Shown here: piece by piece, positions 33,606 to 43,838 of the stretch
Numbering within the stretch: the first letter of the stretch is position 1
Layout: each line of letters starts with the position of its first letter
Translations under genes and position numbers: made by a program
Assembly (NCBI GenBank): GCA_015832175.1
Contig: WJXW01000010.1
Span: 1,798,001 to 1,862,000, forward strand
DNA from: Paraphaeosphaeria minitans
Taxonomy: Eukaryota; Ascomycota; Dothideomycetes; Pleosporales; Didymosphaeriaceae
DNA length: 64,000 bases
Reading direction: 5' to 3'
The notes under the pieces: generated by a model
Seen by the model: the letters and a program-made list of their open reading frames with translations, nothing else
The model's database searches: none
What the model was told of the DNA's origin: nothing

Positions 33606-34336
33606 ATGGCGGAGAGCTTCGAGAGCTTAGATGACTCGTCATCATCAGGAGCTGAGTCGGCTGCTCCATCTCATTAGTGCCCCGGCGACCTGGGGGCGTC
33701 GGGTCCTCGTTTTCCCATTGTTTGGAGTCGTCTTTGGCATGGCAAGCGCCTCCTTGACTCGTCGCGTGTGGGCTACAAAGTCAAAGTCAGAGCTCAGTTG
33801 ATAGGCAAGCGGAAAGCGGCATCCATCTGGGATTCGGTGCAGAGCTTGAGTAGGTCGAAATTGATGGGTAAAAGACGACATTGTTTCTCTGTCAGCAATG
33901 CCACATTGAGAAGAGATCCCCGTGTTGCTGGACGTACGACGGCAGTGCCCATATAATGAAGCACCTTCGGAAGACTCACAATGTGGATGCAGACACCGGT
34001 TTGCTGCCCGTCGCAGAGGCACTGCAGCCACAGTCTCCGGGGCAACATGCCGCCGGATCTTCGAGCTTTGTTACTCATTTCCTTTGACAGGAAGAGGAGC
34101 TGCAGCTGGCGTACGTGGACCGGGTGATTGTTAACAACTTGAGCTTCAATATGAGCGTCCATCCGTCGACGAGAGGCTTACTGACATAGAACCGAGCGTC
34201 GCTGCTGCGCGCGCTGCCGGCAAGCCACCCTACACTTTCAAAATACGTAATAAAACAGCTGGAGGATAGAAAGATCAAGATTCTGAAGCTTTCGGCCGAA
34301 TCAGAAAGTAGGATTTCTGTGAGTTGCGATATTTAG
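33606..34336 (+). pseudogene. hAT-type transposase N-terminal half (BED zinc finger), truncated
   Basis: One plus frame from 33,881 reads as a BED-type zinc finger: CQQC (33,890-33,901), twenty residues, then His and His five apart (33,962-33,964 and 33,977-33,979). After a TGA at 34,085-34,087 and a TAG near 34,190, it continues with the segment that in fungal hAT transposases links the BED finger to the catalytic core (RALPASHPTLSKYVIKQLED, then RISVSCDI). It ends at 34,336 where the next element begins, just before the expected Trp-Thr-Ser. Upstream, a frame starting at ATG 33,606 (Ser/Asp/Glu-rich) and a stretch with Ser-Ile-Trp near 33,823 may be the N-terminus with a frameshift between. 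GC content is normal, so this fragment largely escaped RIP. Confidence 0.78.
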
Positions 34337-34738
34337 GATCTAAGACTCTAATAATGGCTCGCTACCGGTTTTGTACTTAGGAGGGCGCGTAGCAGGGATC
34401 TAATATAGGTTATACGCTAACTACGCCCTAAACAAAGGAATTATATAATTACTCCCTATAGAGTAGTTACGTAACTACTCTCTATAGAGCGCTCTCTACA
34501 GAGCGCTTCTTATAGAGTAGGATTCCTTTAGTATATAGAAATATAAAGATAGGCTCTCTATACTTATATTAAACCTATTTATTAATCTATTTTTTAGATT
34601 TCACTTAGGGTATAATATTAACTTATTATACTTTATAAAATACTATTATATTTATAAGACCTCTTGTCCTTTATAAGTACTCCTACCTATGAACTAACCT
34701 TAACCCTTTAGGACTAGCTATTCTTTAAAAATTTAATA
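34337..34738 (+). repeat. G1-d 5' LTR (about 400 bp, variant C)
   Basis: The 3' half matches the other G1 LTRs. The 5' half is unlike variants A or B and carries a perfect 20-bp palindrome, GAGTAGTTACGTAACTACTC, at 34,461-34,480, followed by AGAGCGCTCT palindromes at about 34,486-34,507. Confidence 0.72.
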
Positions 34739-34985
34739 CCTTAAACACTCTTAATATAAGTACTATATAAACTCCTACTTCTTTAACTACTTCAGGTACT
34801 ACTAATAGGATTACACTAATTAGTAATACCTGTAATAAGGTAGTAAAACCGAACTTATATAATAGTAACTATATTAAGACTAATATATAGCTCCTATAGC
34901 TTAACCTATACTTCCACTTCTCTAGAGAAGAATAGAAAGATAAGGATAAAGTCTTACTTATAGCTATATATATAAGAGGATAAGC
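34337..34985 (+). mobile_element. G1-d: truncated G1-family gypsy element (5' LTR and start of gag)
   Basis: The last roughly 220 bp of a G1-type LTR (to 34,738) are followed by G1 internal sequence, for example the TTAAACACYCTTAA block and the Thr/Ser-rich start of gag, aligning with 48,446-48,690 of G1-c. Similarity ends near 34,985. The left border is probably at the hAT break near 34,337, but no target duplication can be identified because the other end is gone. Confidence 0.75.
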
Positions 34986-35429
34986 TGTAAAGAGGAGGTA
35001 AAGGCTAGAGGATAAAAGGTAACCTTCTAGACCTTCTAGTACCTTCTCTCCCCTAGTACTAGTTACCTAGAATAGTAGAGACTAGGGTAATAGAGGGTAG
35101 ATTAAACGTAGATAAATACAGCAATAAAGCCTTAGGTATAGGCTTAGAATTGCTATCTAGGATAGAGAGTACACGTAGAAGGTAACTCCCCTTATATATA
35201 TAATGTAGAGATTCTAGAGTATTCTACTTAGTAATTCTCTACTATATATAACGTTACCTATAACGTCACCTTATAACGTCACCTTATGACGTCACCTTAT
35301 AACGTCACCTTATAATGTTACCTATAACGTTACCTAGTATCCATTAGACTATAACGTTATTATAACGTTATTATAGAAACTTCTGGAATATAGAAAAGGT
35401 AACTCTAGGAATCTTTAAAGGTTACCTAT
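34986..35429. other. Unassigned segment with a 13-bp CRE-like tandem array
   Basis: No gene is seen. GTTACC/GGTAAC occurs repeatedly in both orientations. The region lies between the broken G1-d copy and a reversed gag fragment, so it may be the remains of an LTR or leader of another gypsy element. Confidence 0.5.
35249..35335. repeat. 13-bp tandem repeat built on TGACGTCA
   Basis: Units of YRACGTCACCTTA follow one another; one keeps a perfect TGACGTCA palindrome (35,287-35,294) and the others read TAACGTCA, TAATGTTA or TAACGTTA, as RIP would produce. TGACGTCA is the classical ATF/CREB recognition palindrome. Confidence 0.8.
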
Positions 35430-37076
35430 TCCTTACACTATGTGCTATTAAGAAATACGTAAAGGGTAGAAGTAGGCTTATTTACACCTACCCTAGCCCT
35501 AGCCACTCTAACTATTATAGCTCGCCCTAATTATACCTCTATTAATACTGTCGCGTAGAGCCCCTACGTTAGCGCTAGACTAGGGGCTACTCTTTTCCTA
35601 ACTAGATACTTATTTTACTATACTAAGGTTAGGTTATAATTACCTAGAGTAAAAGTATATTAGGATAGGCTCTAACTATATAGTTAGACTTACTATAGTA
35701 AGTGTACACGCCTATATTTTAGTATTACTAAAAGATATAGTTAGGTATCTAGTTTAGATATTACTTACTTACCTCTCTACTAGCTTAAGGCTAGGTTAAA
35801 GTTAACGCTACTATAGGGGTTATATATATATTACTATTAGTTTAGGGAGCTTAGCCCCTTTAATAGGCTCTAAGTTTATTTTAATAGTAACAATTTAGCT
35901 AATTAGGCTAACATTAGCCTAGAAGTTGATTATTTAGAGTTCCCTCTCTAAGCCTATATTTCTAGCTGCGCTATACGTGCGCTTTATGCCTAGTAAAATA
36001 TAAATTAGTAGGCGCCTTACTATACCTAGGTTATAAGTAAGGCTTAGCCTTTCCTACTTAGTTTACTTATATAGAAATCTAATTAGGATTACTAGCTTTA
36101 TATTTATTAGTATAGTAGCTAGTTTTATAGCACTTATAGCAGATAACACTTTTTTTATTATATGTCTTACTATTACCTTTAGATATTTAGTAGTTTAGCA
36201 TAGTATCCTTAGATTTTTTTATTATATAATGTAGGCTTAACTACTATATTATAGGTGCGCGGCGTAAGTTTCGTTTAAGTATAGAGCCTAAAGCGATAAG
36301 GTCTTCCCTAGTTATAGTCACCTAATAGTAGTTAGTAATAGCCCTCTATAGTTTAGGCTTAAGCTTAGAGAAGAGGTGCTATACCCTTTACTTTTTAGAG
36401 TAAAGTGTAGTTAATTTTTAAGAACATTAAGGTAGGTTATAAAGGAGTAAATAGTTTAGTCCTTTTACTATATTACCTAAGTATACGCTATAGCTACTTC
36501 TAGGCTATAATTTACTAGGTTTAAAAGTAAGTTAAGTATATACTACTTAAAGTACTTTTAGGTAGATATTTCTCCCTTAGCTTTAAAGGTGCGTTTATAG
36601 TGTATATACTATAGTTCTCTTAGGTCGCCTATAAGGTACTATATTACCTGGATAACCTTATCTCTATTCTATACAAATTCTTGTAGTAAAAGGCGAAAGG
36701 CTACCTTATGAAAATAGAAGAATTTATAATATTCCTTAAGATTCTTACCTCTATATTTAATAGGGTTTTTAGGTTAAAGCACACACTTAACGTATATTAC
36801 TATATATACTATAGCCGCGTCCTACTTATATATATTAGTAGGTAGGATTTTAATATTCTTAGTAGTAGCTACTATACTAGGGGTTTAGCTTATACTTTTA
36901 AGTTAGTAGATTTTATCTTCTAAGGCATAAAGTTAATATATAGTATAAACCTTATTACGCTTCTTTTTAGTGACTAGAATACACTACTTAAATATTAAAG
37001 GTAGGCTTAAGTTACGCGTTACTAGCTCTCCTCCTATATACTAGATAAGAGGGTCTTTACTGGCTTTAGGGGCTTT
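35430..37076 (-). pseudogene. Gypsy gag and protease-proximal fragment related to G2
   Basis: On the minus strand, 35,430-35,850 aligns closely with 23,940-24,340 of G2, including the knuckle-like Ile-Ala-Arg-Ala block near 35,690. Further upstream (to 37,076) it differs from G2 but has its own CCHC knuckle near 36,115-36,160, in which Cys and His codons read as Tyr. It belongs to a sister family with a different gag N-terminus. It is cut at 37,076 by G1-b (GCTTT duplication); the continuation right of 43,838 is not recognised. Confidence 0.7.
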
Positions 37077-37540
37077 TGTTAAATCTAAGAGGGTAGCTAG
37101 TCCTAAAGGGTTAAGGTTAGTTCTTAGGCAAGAGTACTTACAGAAAGTGGAAGGTCTTATTAATATAATAGCATCTTATAAAGTGTGATAAGTTAATAAT
37201 TTAGTCTACTAGAATCTAAATAATAGATTAAGAAATGGATTAAATATAAATATAAGAAGCTTATTCTCGCGTCCCTATATACTAAGTAATCCCACACGTC
37301 CTAGAATCCTATATATCCTTGAGTCCTATATATCCTAGAGTCCCATATATCCTAGAGTCCCATATAGGTGAGTCCCATACGTCCTAGAGTTCCTTTATAG
37401 GTAAGGCCTATACAGTCGTTAGAACCCCTAGGACCTATAACCTATTACCTAACTACTTAGTTAGCTAACTCTAGCAGACTAGTAGTCTAGAAGTATAATA
37501 AGCTTATACTCTACTACTTATATATACCTAGATTCTAATA
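37077..37540 (-). repeat. G1-b 3' LTR (464 bp, variant A)
   Basis: Equal in length to 43,370-43,833 and about 25 bp longer than the G1-a LTRs because of extra units in the 17-bp array. The terminal CA-side dinucleotide is RIP-changed. Confidence 0.93.
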
Positions 37541-37589
37541 TTATTCTTCCCCTCTAAGTTTAATATCCTTATAAGTTAACGACCTATAA

Positions 37590-38150
37590 AGTTATTATCT
37601 TATTTTGTTTAATATTACTACAGTTAAGCTAATTATCTTAAAAAAGACTACATTTTTATAATAGTTACCTATTTATACTATAGTAAGAAGAAATATACTT
37701 ATTATCTTTCTTCTTTACACTCTTAGTGTACTTACTATGTTAGATAGAGAAACTAGAAGTGTGAGCCTAAGGAGATTCCTTTACTAGATTATTTAAAAAT
37801 AGATATTAAAATAGAGAGGTTAGAAAAGTTAGAGGCTAAAAAAAAAGTAAAGCTCTATATTAAGAAAGAGCTAGCTAAGGCAACTCTCTTTCGCGCCTAT
37901 TAGGCGTAAGAGAAGATAGTGCGCTTATATAATTAGTAAAAAAATTACGTTAGAAAGAATAAGAATTATTAAATTATAGTATAAATACTATAGATAAGTT
38001 AGAAGCGCTTAAGACGCAGGAAGAGTTAGTGTAACCTACTATATTAATAAATTCTAACGCGCTATTAGGCGCTAAAGTAATAAACTAGTCTATTTTCTAA
38101 GCTAGCCCTTATACTAGTAGTAATTCCTAGGTACGTTATAGTTGTCTTTT
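37590..38150 (+). pseudogene. Antisense accessory frame of G1-b
   Basis: The same plus-strand frame and order as in G1-a (2,530-3,110): cysteine-like positions read as Tyr, then the charged coiled-coil segment (KIERLEKLEAKKK at about 37,810-37,850) and the Leu/Glu-rich second helix to about 38,030. Retention in a second copy supports that it was a real gene of the family rather than chance. Confidence 0.6.
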
Positions 38151-38649
38151 TATAATTTCTTGTGTTTAATTATGGAAGTCGTTTATCTATTATTAACAGT
38201 TAGATAGGTTTTCTTTAGGTTCCTATATATTTTTACTAGATATATACCCTTTCCACTTAATAAGGTATTCTTTAGTGTCCACGTACGTGTTATATACTTA
38301 TAGGATTTATTCTACTTTAAATTTAGTTTCTTCCTAAGATTAGTAATAGAAGATAGTCTTAATTAGCGTTTCTAGGTCTACTAGTTCTAATAAGGATATA
38401 TAGAATACCAGGTATATCTTCGCGTTAGCTAGTAGTTCTAATTTGTTGTTTACTAGCAATATTTATTTAGAAATATAAAATAGTCTAATCTTAATATAAT
38501 CTAGTTTCTTGTGTTTTTTCTTCTAAGTTTAAAGGTTCTTTTTAAGTAGATATACTTTATCCCCCTTCTTTAGCTAAGGTGCTATTTTTTGTTTTCAGTT
38601 TTAGTATAAAATTAATTACTGCTAAGCTTTTTTAAGATTCTCTTACAGT

Positions 38650-41600
38650 TGTTAGTGTATTTTCTTTATACTTTCTACTATATCTATAGCTTCTTTTGCT
38701 TTAATTGTCGTAGGAAATTATTAATTAAAGAGATATAGGTGTCTTCTATAATTATATAGAATAGTGTATATCCTAGTACTACTAATACTTTGTTATTATA
38801 GGCTAACTATGCTATAGATAGTAATAAAACCTAGTTATTCTTCTAACTGTTATAGTAGATGCGTAGGTACGTTTCTATAGTTTAGTTTATACGTTCTATC
38901 TGTCTATCTATTTATAGATAGTAAGCTGTTAATAGCTTTTATTCTGTTATAAGTAGAGCTATAAACGTTATTTATTAATTTAACATAAACAGCTTATCTC
39001 TATTACTAATAAATATTTTTAGGATTCTGTAATATCTAATTAGTTAGTGTAGAATAAAAAAGAGCAGGTTCCTTTGCTATTATTTTTTTAAGGTATAGAA
39101 TAAGCTTAATATACTTAGTTAATTAGTAGACTATTACTAGTATACTATTGTATTTAATTCCTATTGTTAGATCCTTAGAGTTTAGAATTCCTGTAATAAA
39201 ATCTCTAGTAATATCTTTCTATAGTGCTATTAGTATTCTAATTACTTATATCTCTCCATACTTAAAATGTATACTATATTTATTTCTCTAGTATTCTACA
39301 CATTTATAGATATAAGTTATTATAGCTTCTTTAATTCCCTTAAAGGTGTAATTCCTTTAGATAAGTTCTATTGTTTTCGTGATGCCTAAGTGTCTGTACA
39401 TAGGGTTATTATGGTATTATTAGATAATCTTAGTCTGTAGATGTTTTAAAACTTCTTAGTTAATTACTTAAAGTTAATTTAGTTCTACTATTAGTTCTAG
39501 AGATCTATCTTTAGCTTTATAAAGGATTATAGAGAAGGTTTTTACTTTTTCTCCTACTAGATTACTGTATTAGCTAAGAGCGTTTACTCTACCATTTTCT
39601 TTTCTAGCTATATAGATAATTTCAAACTTATATTACCTAGTAGTCTGTGACCATCTTTATTATTATCGCGTAAGTTCTTTTATTATTATGAACCTTAGAA
39701 AGTTCTTATAATCTATATAGATTTCTAGCGTTAAGTAACTAAGCGCGTAGATCCTCTAGTGCTTTAAGGCTTTAATAATAGCGTAGACTTCTTTATTATA
39801 TATATTATATCGTGTTTTGGCGTTATTGAATTTGCATAAATAATAGGCAATTAGGTGCTATTTACCATTATATTCTTATTTAGCGTAGGCGCCTAGCGTA
39901 AAATTACTAGCGTCTATTTTAAAGCGCAGTAGTTTATTACTTTTAAAATAAACAAAGATAGGTTCGATAATATATACTATTTTAAGGAGTTAGAATAACA
40001 TTCCACACTTATTTCTCCATTTAAAGGGTACGTTATTCTTTATAAAATTTATTAAAGGTATTATAACCTTTACGTAATTTTAGATGAATTATTAGTTAAA
40101 TCTATAGAATTCTAAGGGTTCTTAGATGTTCTTAGCTATTTTTAGTATTGGCTAGTTCTTAATATATTTAACTTTACTTAGTGCCATCTTAATTTCTTCT
40201 ATAGTAATAATATATCCTAGGAATTTAAGTTATTTAATATTAAAATTACATTTCTTAAGTTTAATATAAAGGCATACTTTATCTAGTAATTCTAATACTA
40301 TCTATACATACTTAGTGTGGTTAGATTCGTTTTTAGAAAACATAAGGATATTATCTATATACGTAATAATAAATATGTCTAGATGTTTATAAAGTGCGTT
40401 ATTAATAAGTGCCATAAAAGCGGCTGGTATATTTATAAGTTTATAAGGTATAACCTTATATTTAAATAGTTTATAGCGTAATTAAAATACTATTTTCCAT
40501 TCTTTACCTTTCTTAATGTCTATAAGGTAGTAACTGTCTCTTAGATCTATTATTGTAAATATCTTGGCTTAAAATAATTAATCTCGTAACTCTATAATAT
40601 TTAGTAGTAGATATTAGTTCTTTATTATTATATTGTTAAGTTATTAGTAGTTAACACATAGTCTATCTAAACCATCCTTTTTCTTAACAAATATAAAAGG
40701 GCTTACTACTAGTAACTTTAATAGTTATATATATCCTTTCTTAAGGTTTATTTTAATAAAATTATGTTTTTTAAGAAGTTCTTCTCCTATCTTACTATAT
40801 AGTAGTCTAAAGGGTAGCGTCTTCGCTTCTTTTAGGTCTATTATAAAATCCTAGGGTTAATGTTCTAGTAGGTTTACTTTTCCTTCCTTTTCTATAAATA
40901 TGTGTATCTATTTCTTATATTCTCTTAGTAAGGTAAAGGGTATACTATCGTCCTCCTTTTTACGCTTCTTAATCTAGTAGTTCCTACTAGCGTCTACTAA
41001 GGTGTGCTTCTATTTTTTAACTATCTATTATAGTATTATGTTATTAATAACTCCCTTATCTACTATTATTTTTAGTTAATACATTAGCTTTACTTATAAT
41101 ACACATTTATAGCGTTTAAATAATATTCTCTTTATACCCTAGTTAATCTGTAGGTTGTATATTATTAACTAAGGTAATCCTAAAACTAACTTATACTTAG
41201 ATTCTCATAAGATATCTAAGGTAAGTTCCTCTCTATATCCTTAGACTGTTCTTATAGTTGTAACCTTCTAGTATATCTAAGGTGTCTTAGGCATTAGAGA
41301 TCTATTTATAATATAAATAATATAGGGTACTTCTTTCTCTAATATTATAAGTCCTGCTCGTCTTATTATCTAATAAAATATAAAGTTCTTTCCTACTCCT
41401 AAGTCTATAAGAGCTTAAGCCTATATTCCTTTAAGCTATACTAGTAGCTTAACTAATACTGTGCTTACTATAGTATTTAATTCAATAAAGGTATTTTCTT
41501 GTCTAAGTTTAGGCCTAAAAAAGATATCTATTTATGTAGGTTGTAGTTAAGTTCTCCTGTCTAGTATACGTTTCTAAGTATCTACTTCTATTATTATTCT

Positions 41601-43330
41601 TAAGTACGTGGCTTATATAGATTATTTTCTTCTTTCTATAAGGATATTTTACTGTTTTTCCTCCTACGGTCTTTACTATTTCTATATACTAGTTAAATTA
41701 GTAGTTCTGTTATTACTTCTTATATAGGGCAGTTTATAAAGCTGTGTAAATGTTTACCTATATAGTAGTATTTATAGTCTTAGTTTAGATACGTGTACTA
41801 GTATAGTTATATATAGTTTCTATTAATAAGTATATTACAGTATTTATTACCCTTTAGCGTAAGGTAAGGGAAGTATTTTACTTATTATTTATTCTAGAGG
41901 TGTTTATTATAAGCTGTAATAGGGTAGTCTGTCTATATCTATCTGCAGTGTAGGTTCCTTCTAGGTTATTTCTTATTCTCTTCTTTCTCCACCTTATATT
42001 ATATATATTGGTTCTTCGTAATGCGTCTATATACAGAATTAGTATATAGGATTTTAGTAGTCTAGGTAGTACTTTAGTACGTAGTCTAACTTCTTATTTT
42101 TATAGGGTTACACTCCCTTTAGTGCCTAGTAGGGCTCTATGTAGTCCTATATATTTAGTTTATACTTAGGTAACATAGAATTATCTTCTTGTTACCTACT
42201 TTATAAGTAATTAGTAGAAGATCTTAGTATCTCCTCTACGTCTTCTACGTTATAGTATACGTTAGAGTCGTCTTCCAGATCTTTGTATAATTATAAGTTA
42301 GGTAAATGTAATTATTTACTTTATTCTAGTGTAACGCGTTAGTAATTAAATAGTGTTATAATAACTTTCTATTTCTTATTAGGTTCTTAGTCCTTAATAG
42401 TCAGTACATTTAACTTAGTTTAATAGACTTTATTCTTTAATCTATAGTTTCTAGCTATCTGGCCCAGTTTATTATATATAAAGCATTTACAGGTCTTAGT
42501 TATTAATTATTAACTTCTATTAGAGACGCATTTATTAGGCTACTTAGGGCCTATCCTTCCCCCTTTTCCTTTGCCTATGTAGTTAAACTAGACATCTTCT
42601 ATTAGTTTATATCTCTAGCAGTTCCTTAGTTATTACTTTTAGATAATTCTAACAGGGTTTTTATAAACTACTTTTACTAGTTGTCTAAAGCTTATTACCC
42701 TAGGGTTTTAGTAGAGCTCTTATTATAGTAAGAACTATTCTCTCTTAATCCTAATAGTTTCTTTATATAGTTCCTTAAGGTTAGTAATTCGCGCATTACT
42801 ATATAAAAGTTCCTTACATAGTCCCTATTTAAGTCCTTATTTATATATATCCTAAAGAGATTTATTATTCTAGTTAAGTTATATAGCGTATCTACAAAAC
42901 CTAGCTATATACGTAGCCACTAATTACTTCTAAGTTATAGTCTAAATCTTTGCTTTTGTAATAGAGTCCTTATTAGTAATCCTAAAGAGTTATTTAAGGC
43001 ATTTCTTAAAGTTATTATAATCTTTAATAATGTGAACTGTATTAGCGTGCTTATTTATATAATTATTATTATTGTTATCGTGGTCTATTCGTAGGTACTT
43101 TTTAAGATAAGGATAAATCTATAATCCTATATCTCCTCCCATATATATTACTATATAAATAACCTTCTTCTTATCTTTAAGGGATTTGTCTAAGTTAAAG
43201 AAGTAGAGGTTTAACTAGAGAATCTATATATTAGTTTAAAATTATTTACTAAAGTAGAGATTAGGTTTATACGCCTTACTACTACTCTTTATAGAAGTAA
43301 TTTTAGCAGCACCTAAAGCTATAGAAGAGG
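38650..43330 (-). pseudogene. G1-b gag-pol polyprotein, RIP-inactivated
   Basis: It aligns with 3,600-8,250 of G1-a. The RT catalytic box near 40,352 reads Tyr-Ile-Asp-Asn, so unlike G1-a its second catalytic Asp is lost. RNase H (near 39,900), integrase (38,890-39,260), protease (near 41,410) and the zinc knuckle (near 42,470-42,520) are all recognisable by alignment, each with RIP-type changes. Confidence 0.88.
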
Positions 43331-43369
43331 TAGAAGTTTATAAAGTACTTATATTAAAAGTGTTTAAAA

Positions 43370-43833
43370 TGTTAAATCTAAGAGGGTAGCTAGTCCTAAA
43401 GGGTTAAAGTTAGTTCTTAGGTAGGAGTACTTATAGAAGGTAGAAAGTCTTATTAATATAATAGTATCTTGCAAAGTATAATAAGTTAATAATTTAGTCT
43501 ACTAGAGTCTAAATAATAGATTTATAAATAGATTAAATATAAGTATAAGAAGCTTATTCTTACGTTCCTATATACTAAGTAATTCTACACATCCTAGAAT
43601 CCCATATATCCTAGAGTCCTATATGTCCTAGAGTTCCATATATTCTATAGTCCCATGTGGGCAAGTCCCATGCGTCCTAGAGTTCCCTTACAGGTAAGGC
43701 CTATGCAGTCCTTAGGACCCCTAGGACCTATAACCTATTACCTAACTACTTAGTTAGCTAACTCTAGCAGACTAGTAGTCTAGAAGTGTAATAAGCTTGT
43801 GCCCCACTACTTACGCACAGCTAGATCCTAACA
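43370..43833 (-). repeat. G1-b 5' LTR (464 bp, variant A)
   Basis: Partner of 37,077-37,540; begins on the minus strand with TGT and ends at 43,370 with ACA. Followed on the plus strand by the GCTTT duplication. Confidence 0.94.
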
Positions 43834-43838
43834 GCTTT

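Larger units (their letters stand above)
37077..43833 (-). mobile_element. G1-b: nearly complete G1 gypsy retrotransposon
   Basis: This 6,757-bp element has 464-bp LTRs at 37,077-37,540 and 43,370-43,833 and the duplication GCTTT at 37,072-37,076 and 43,834-43,838. It is collinear with G1-a over its whole length and equally or more RIP-mutated. It reads on the minus strand and interrupts a reversed gag fragment of a G2-related element. Confidence 0.95.

Noticed and set aside
33645..34031. Minus-strand 128-codon frame
   Set aside because: Antisense to the BED finger of the hAT pseudogene, which explains the conserved signal on the plus strand.
35249..35335. CRISPR-like array
   Set aside because: Direct 13-bp tandem units without unique spacers in a eukaryotic transposon context.
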